Shown in pieces: positions 35,622 through 36,829 of a stretch of 36,829 nt of DNA. The stretch's first letter is position 1; each line of letters starts with the position of its first letter. The DNA is taken from the NCBI GenBank assembly GCA_020029595.1, contig JAIBJN010000025.1, positions 1 through 36,829 of the forward strand. The letters are read 5' to 3'. The translations under genes and the position numbers were made by a program. Below the pieces are notes generated by a model. That model searched no databases, was not told the origin of the DNA, and saw only the letters and a program-made list of their open reading frames with translations. Origin of the DNA: Actinomycetota bacterium (GTDB lineage Bacteria; Actinomycetota; Thermoleophilia; Gaiellales; Gaiellaceae).

Positions 35622-36829
35622 CTAGCCGCGCCAGCGGTTCGTGATCGGGAGGCGACGGTCGCGGCCGAAGGCCTTCGGCCGGAGCTTCACGCCCGGCGGC
35701 GCCTGCCGCCGCTTGAACTCGGCCCGGTCGATCATCCCCAGCGCCCGTTCGACGACGTCCGGGTCGAACCCGTCCGAAGTCAGCTCCTCGCGCGAGCTGT
35801 CGAGCTCGACATAGGCCTCGAGCACCTCGTCGAGCTTCGCGTAGGGGGGCAGCGAGTCTTCGTCCCGTTGGTCGGGCCCCAGCTCGGCACTCGGGGCGCG
35901 CTCGAGCACCGATGCAGGGATCAGCTCACGGCCGGCGCGCGCGTTCAGGTGGCGCGCGAGCCGGTACACGTCCGTCTTGTAGACATCCTTCAGCAGCGCG
36001 AATCCGCCGGCCATGTCACCGTAGAGCGTCGCGTAGCCGACCGAGAGCTCGCTCTTGTTTCCGGTGGCGAGCGGCAGCCAGCCGAACTTGTTCGAGAGCG
36101 CCATGATCATCACGCCGCGCACGCGCGACTGGATGTTCTCCTCCGCGACCCCTGGCTCGGTCCCGGCGAACGCGTCCGCGAGCGCAGCGCCGACCGCGTC
36201 GACCACGGGCTCGATCGGAATCTCGAGGTACCGCGTTCCGATCGACTCGGCGACCTTCCGGGCATCGCTCCGCGTCTCCTCGGAGGAGTAGCGCGACGGC
36301 ATCGAGACGCAGACGACGTGCTCCGGGCCGAGCGCCTCCGCGGCCAAGGCTGCCGTCAGCGCCGAGTCGACGCCGCCGGAGAGGCCGAGAACGACGTCCG
36401 TGAAACCGTTCTTCTCCACGTAGTCCCTCAGGCCGAGCTCGATGGCCAGGCGCATCTCCTCGAGCTCGTCGAGGAGCGCTGCCACTACCGGCCGAACGGT
36501 CATACGTGCGGCCGTCTCGCGCAGCGGCACCTCGACGACGGGCGGCTCGGGCAGCTCCTTGCGCGCCCGGGTCAGCGACCGGCGCCGGGCGTCGCGGAGG
36601 CGCCGCGCGACGGCGGTGGTCGCGTCCACATCGACGAGGAGGAGCGCCTCCTCGAACGCGGGCCCGCGCGCCACGATCTCACCGCTCTCGTCGAGGACGA
36701 GGCTGTGGCCGTCGAAGATGAGCTCGTCCTGTGCGCCGACTGCGTTCGCGTAGGCGATCCAGCACGAGTTGTCTCGCGCCCGCGTCGCGAGCATCTGCTC
36801 GCGCTCGACGCCCTTGCCGAGATGGAACG
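35622..36829 (-). CDS. nadE: Glutamine-dependent NAD+ synthetase, C-terminal part (runs off the right edge)
   Basis: At least 402 residues are visible and the frame is open to the window edge. Just before the edge it reads FHLGKGVEREQMLATRARDN, which is the late part of the nitrilase-type glutaminase domain, so the true start lies beyond 36829. The synthetase domain contains LGLSGGVDSALTAALA, the SGGxDS PP-loop that binds ATP. LPLATGNKSELSVGYATLYGDMAGG and KTDVYRLARHLN match NadE. It amidates nicotinic acid adenine dinucleotide to NAD+. The C-terminal tail is basic (KLRPKAFGRDRRLPITNRW), typical of the family. The gap 35511-35621 to doxX holds a small CCGCT/AGCGG hairpin and no gene. Confidence 0.93.
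   Translation of the reverse strand, partial: FHLGKGVEREQMLATRARDNSCWIAYANAVGAQDELIFDGHSLVLDESGEIVARGPAFEEALLLVDVDATTAVARRLRDARRRSLTRARKELPEPPVVEVPLRETAARMTVRPVVAALLDELEEMRLAIELGLRDYVEKNGFTDVVLGLSGGVDSALTAALAAEALGPEHVVCVSMPSRYSSEETRSDARKVAESIGTRYLEIPIEPVVDAVGAALADAFAGTEPGVAEENIQSRVRGVMIMALSNKFGWLPLATGNKSELSVGYATLYGDMAGGFALLKDVYKTDVYRLARHLNARAGRELIPASVLERAPSAELGPDQRDEDSLPPYAKLDEVLEAYVELDSSREELTSDGFDPDVVERALGMIDRAEFKRRQAPPGVKLRPKAFGRDRRLPITNRWRG

Noticed and set aside
35622-36794. NadE taken as complete with ATG at 36794
   Set aside because: The frame is open to the edge and the preceding residues (FHLGKGVEREQ) belong to the glutaminase domain, so the gene is partial.

Overview
The window looks like chromosome from a high-GC actinobacterium. 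Base composition is strongly GC-rich, GTG starts are frequent, genes are densely packed with 4-nt stop/start overlaps, and a SigR/RsrA-type ECF sigma/zinc anti-sigma pair is present. Thermoleophilia (Gaiellales or Solirubrobacterales) is my best guess from gene content, but that is inference. I see no rRNA, tRNA, CRISPR array, phage gene or transposase gene.

Layout. (1) 1-2.8 kb: structured DNA with one copy of a dispersed repeat, a Rieske protein, an AAA ATPase preceded by a striking palindrome/heptamer cluster, and a PadR-HAAS pair. (2) 2.8-13.0 kb, minus strand: one long operon in the order creatininase-family hydrolase, C45 acyltransferase-family hydrolase, S66 carboxypeptidase, lipoprotein substrate-binding protein, two Dpp/Opp permeases, two Dpp/Opp ATPases and a YtcJ-like amidohydrolase. 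This reads as uptake and stepwise hydrolysis of peptide-like or amide compounds. (3) 13.2-18.2 kb, plus strand: DEAD-box helicase, HtrA protease, carboxylate-amine (glutamate-cysteine type) ligase, small metal-binding HMA protein, ECF sigma and anti-sigma: an envelope/thiol/metal stress neighbourhood. (4) 18.3-21.4 kb, minus: HTH-TM-LytR_C protein, anchored unknown, MobA/MocA-like nucleotidyltransferase, amidohydrolase. (5) 21.4-26.1 kb, plus: M24 peptidase, DegT-like aminotransferase, FAD glycerol-3-phosphate dehydrogenase, PlsC acyltransferase. (6) 26.0-31.1 kb: M16 peptidase and thioesterase (minus), SIS protein (plus), then a minus-strand trio of membrane-associated proteins. (7) 31.1-34.5 kb, minus: methylmalonate-semialdehyde dehydrogenase, OsmC, class-V aminotransferase-like protein and a small unknown. 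(8) 34.5-36.8 kb: a frameshifted Mug glycosylase gene and DoxX (plus), and NAD synthetase running off the right edge (minus).

The most unusual signal is a 163-164 bp element present twice (11013-11175 and 16935-17098, about 86% identical by hand alignment). It has 17-18 bp terminal inverted repeats and lies between co-directional operon genes in the same orientation relative to transcription. At both sites its left end completes the TAG stop of the upstream gene and its right end carries the Shine-Dalgarno of the downstream gene. A shorter palindrome at 32992-33047 fills another intergenic gap and shares an 18-nt core with it. A second repeat family (87-166 and 18252-18338) has a hairpin whose stem differs between copies by compensatory base pairs.

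Other regulatory patterns are a SigR-type promoter (GGAAT-N18-GTT) before the ECF sigma gene, a recurring TANNNT box about 6-8 nt before start codons that implies leaderless mRNAs, and divergent gene pairs whose -10 boxes overlap.
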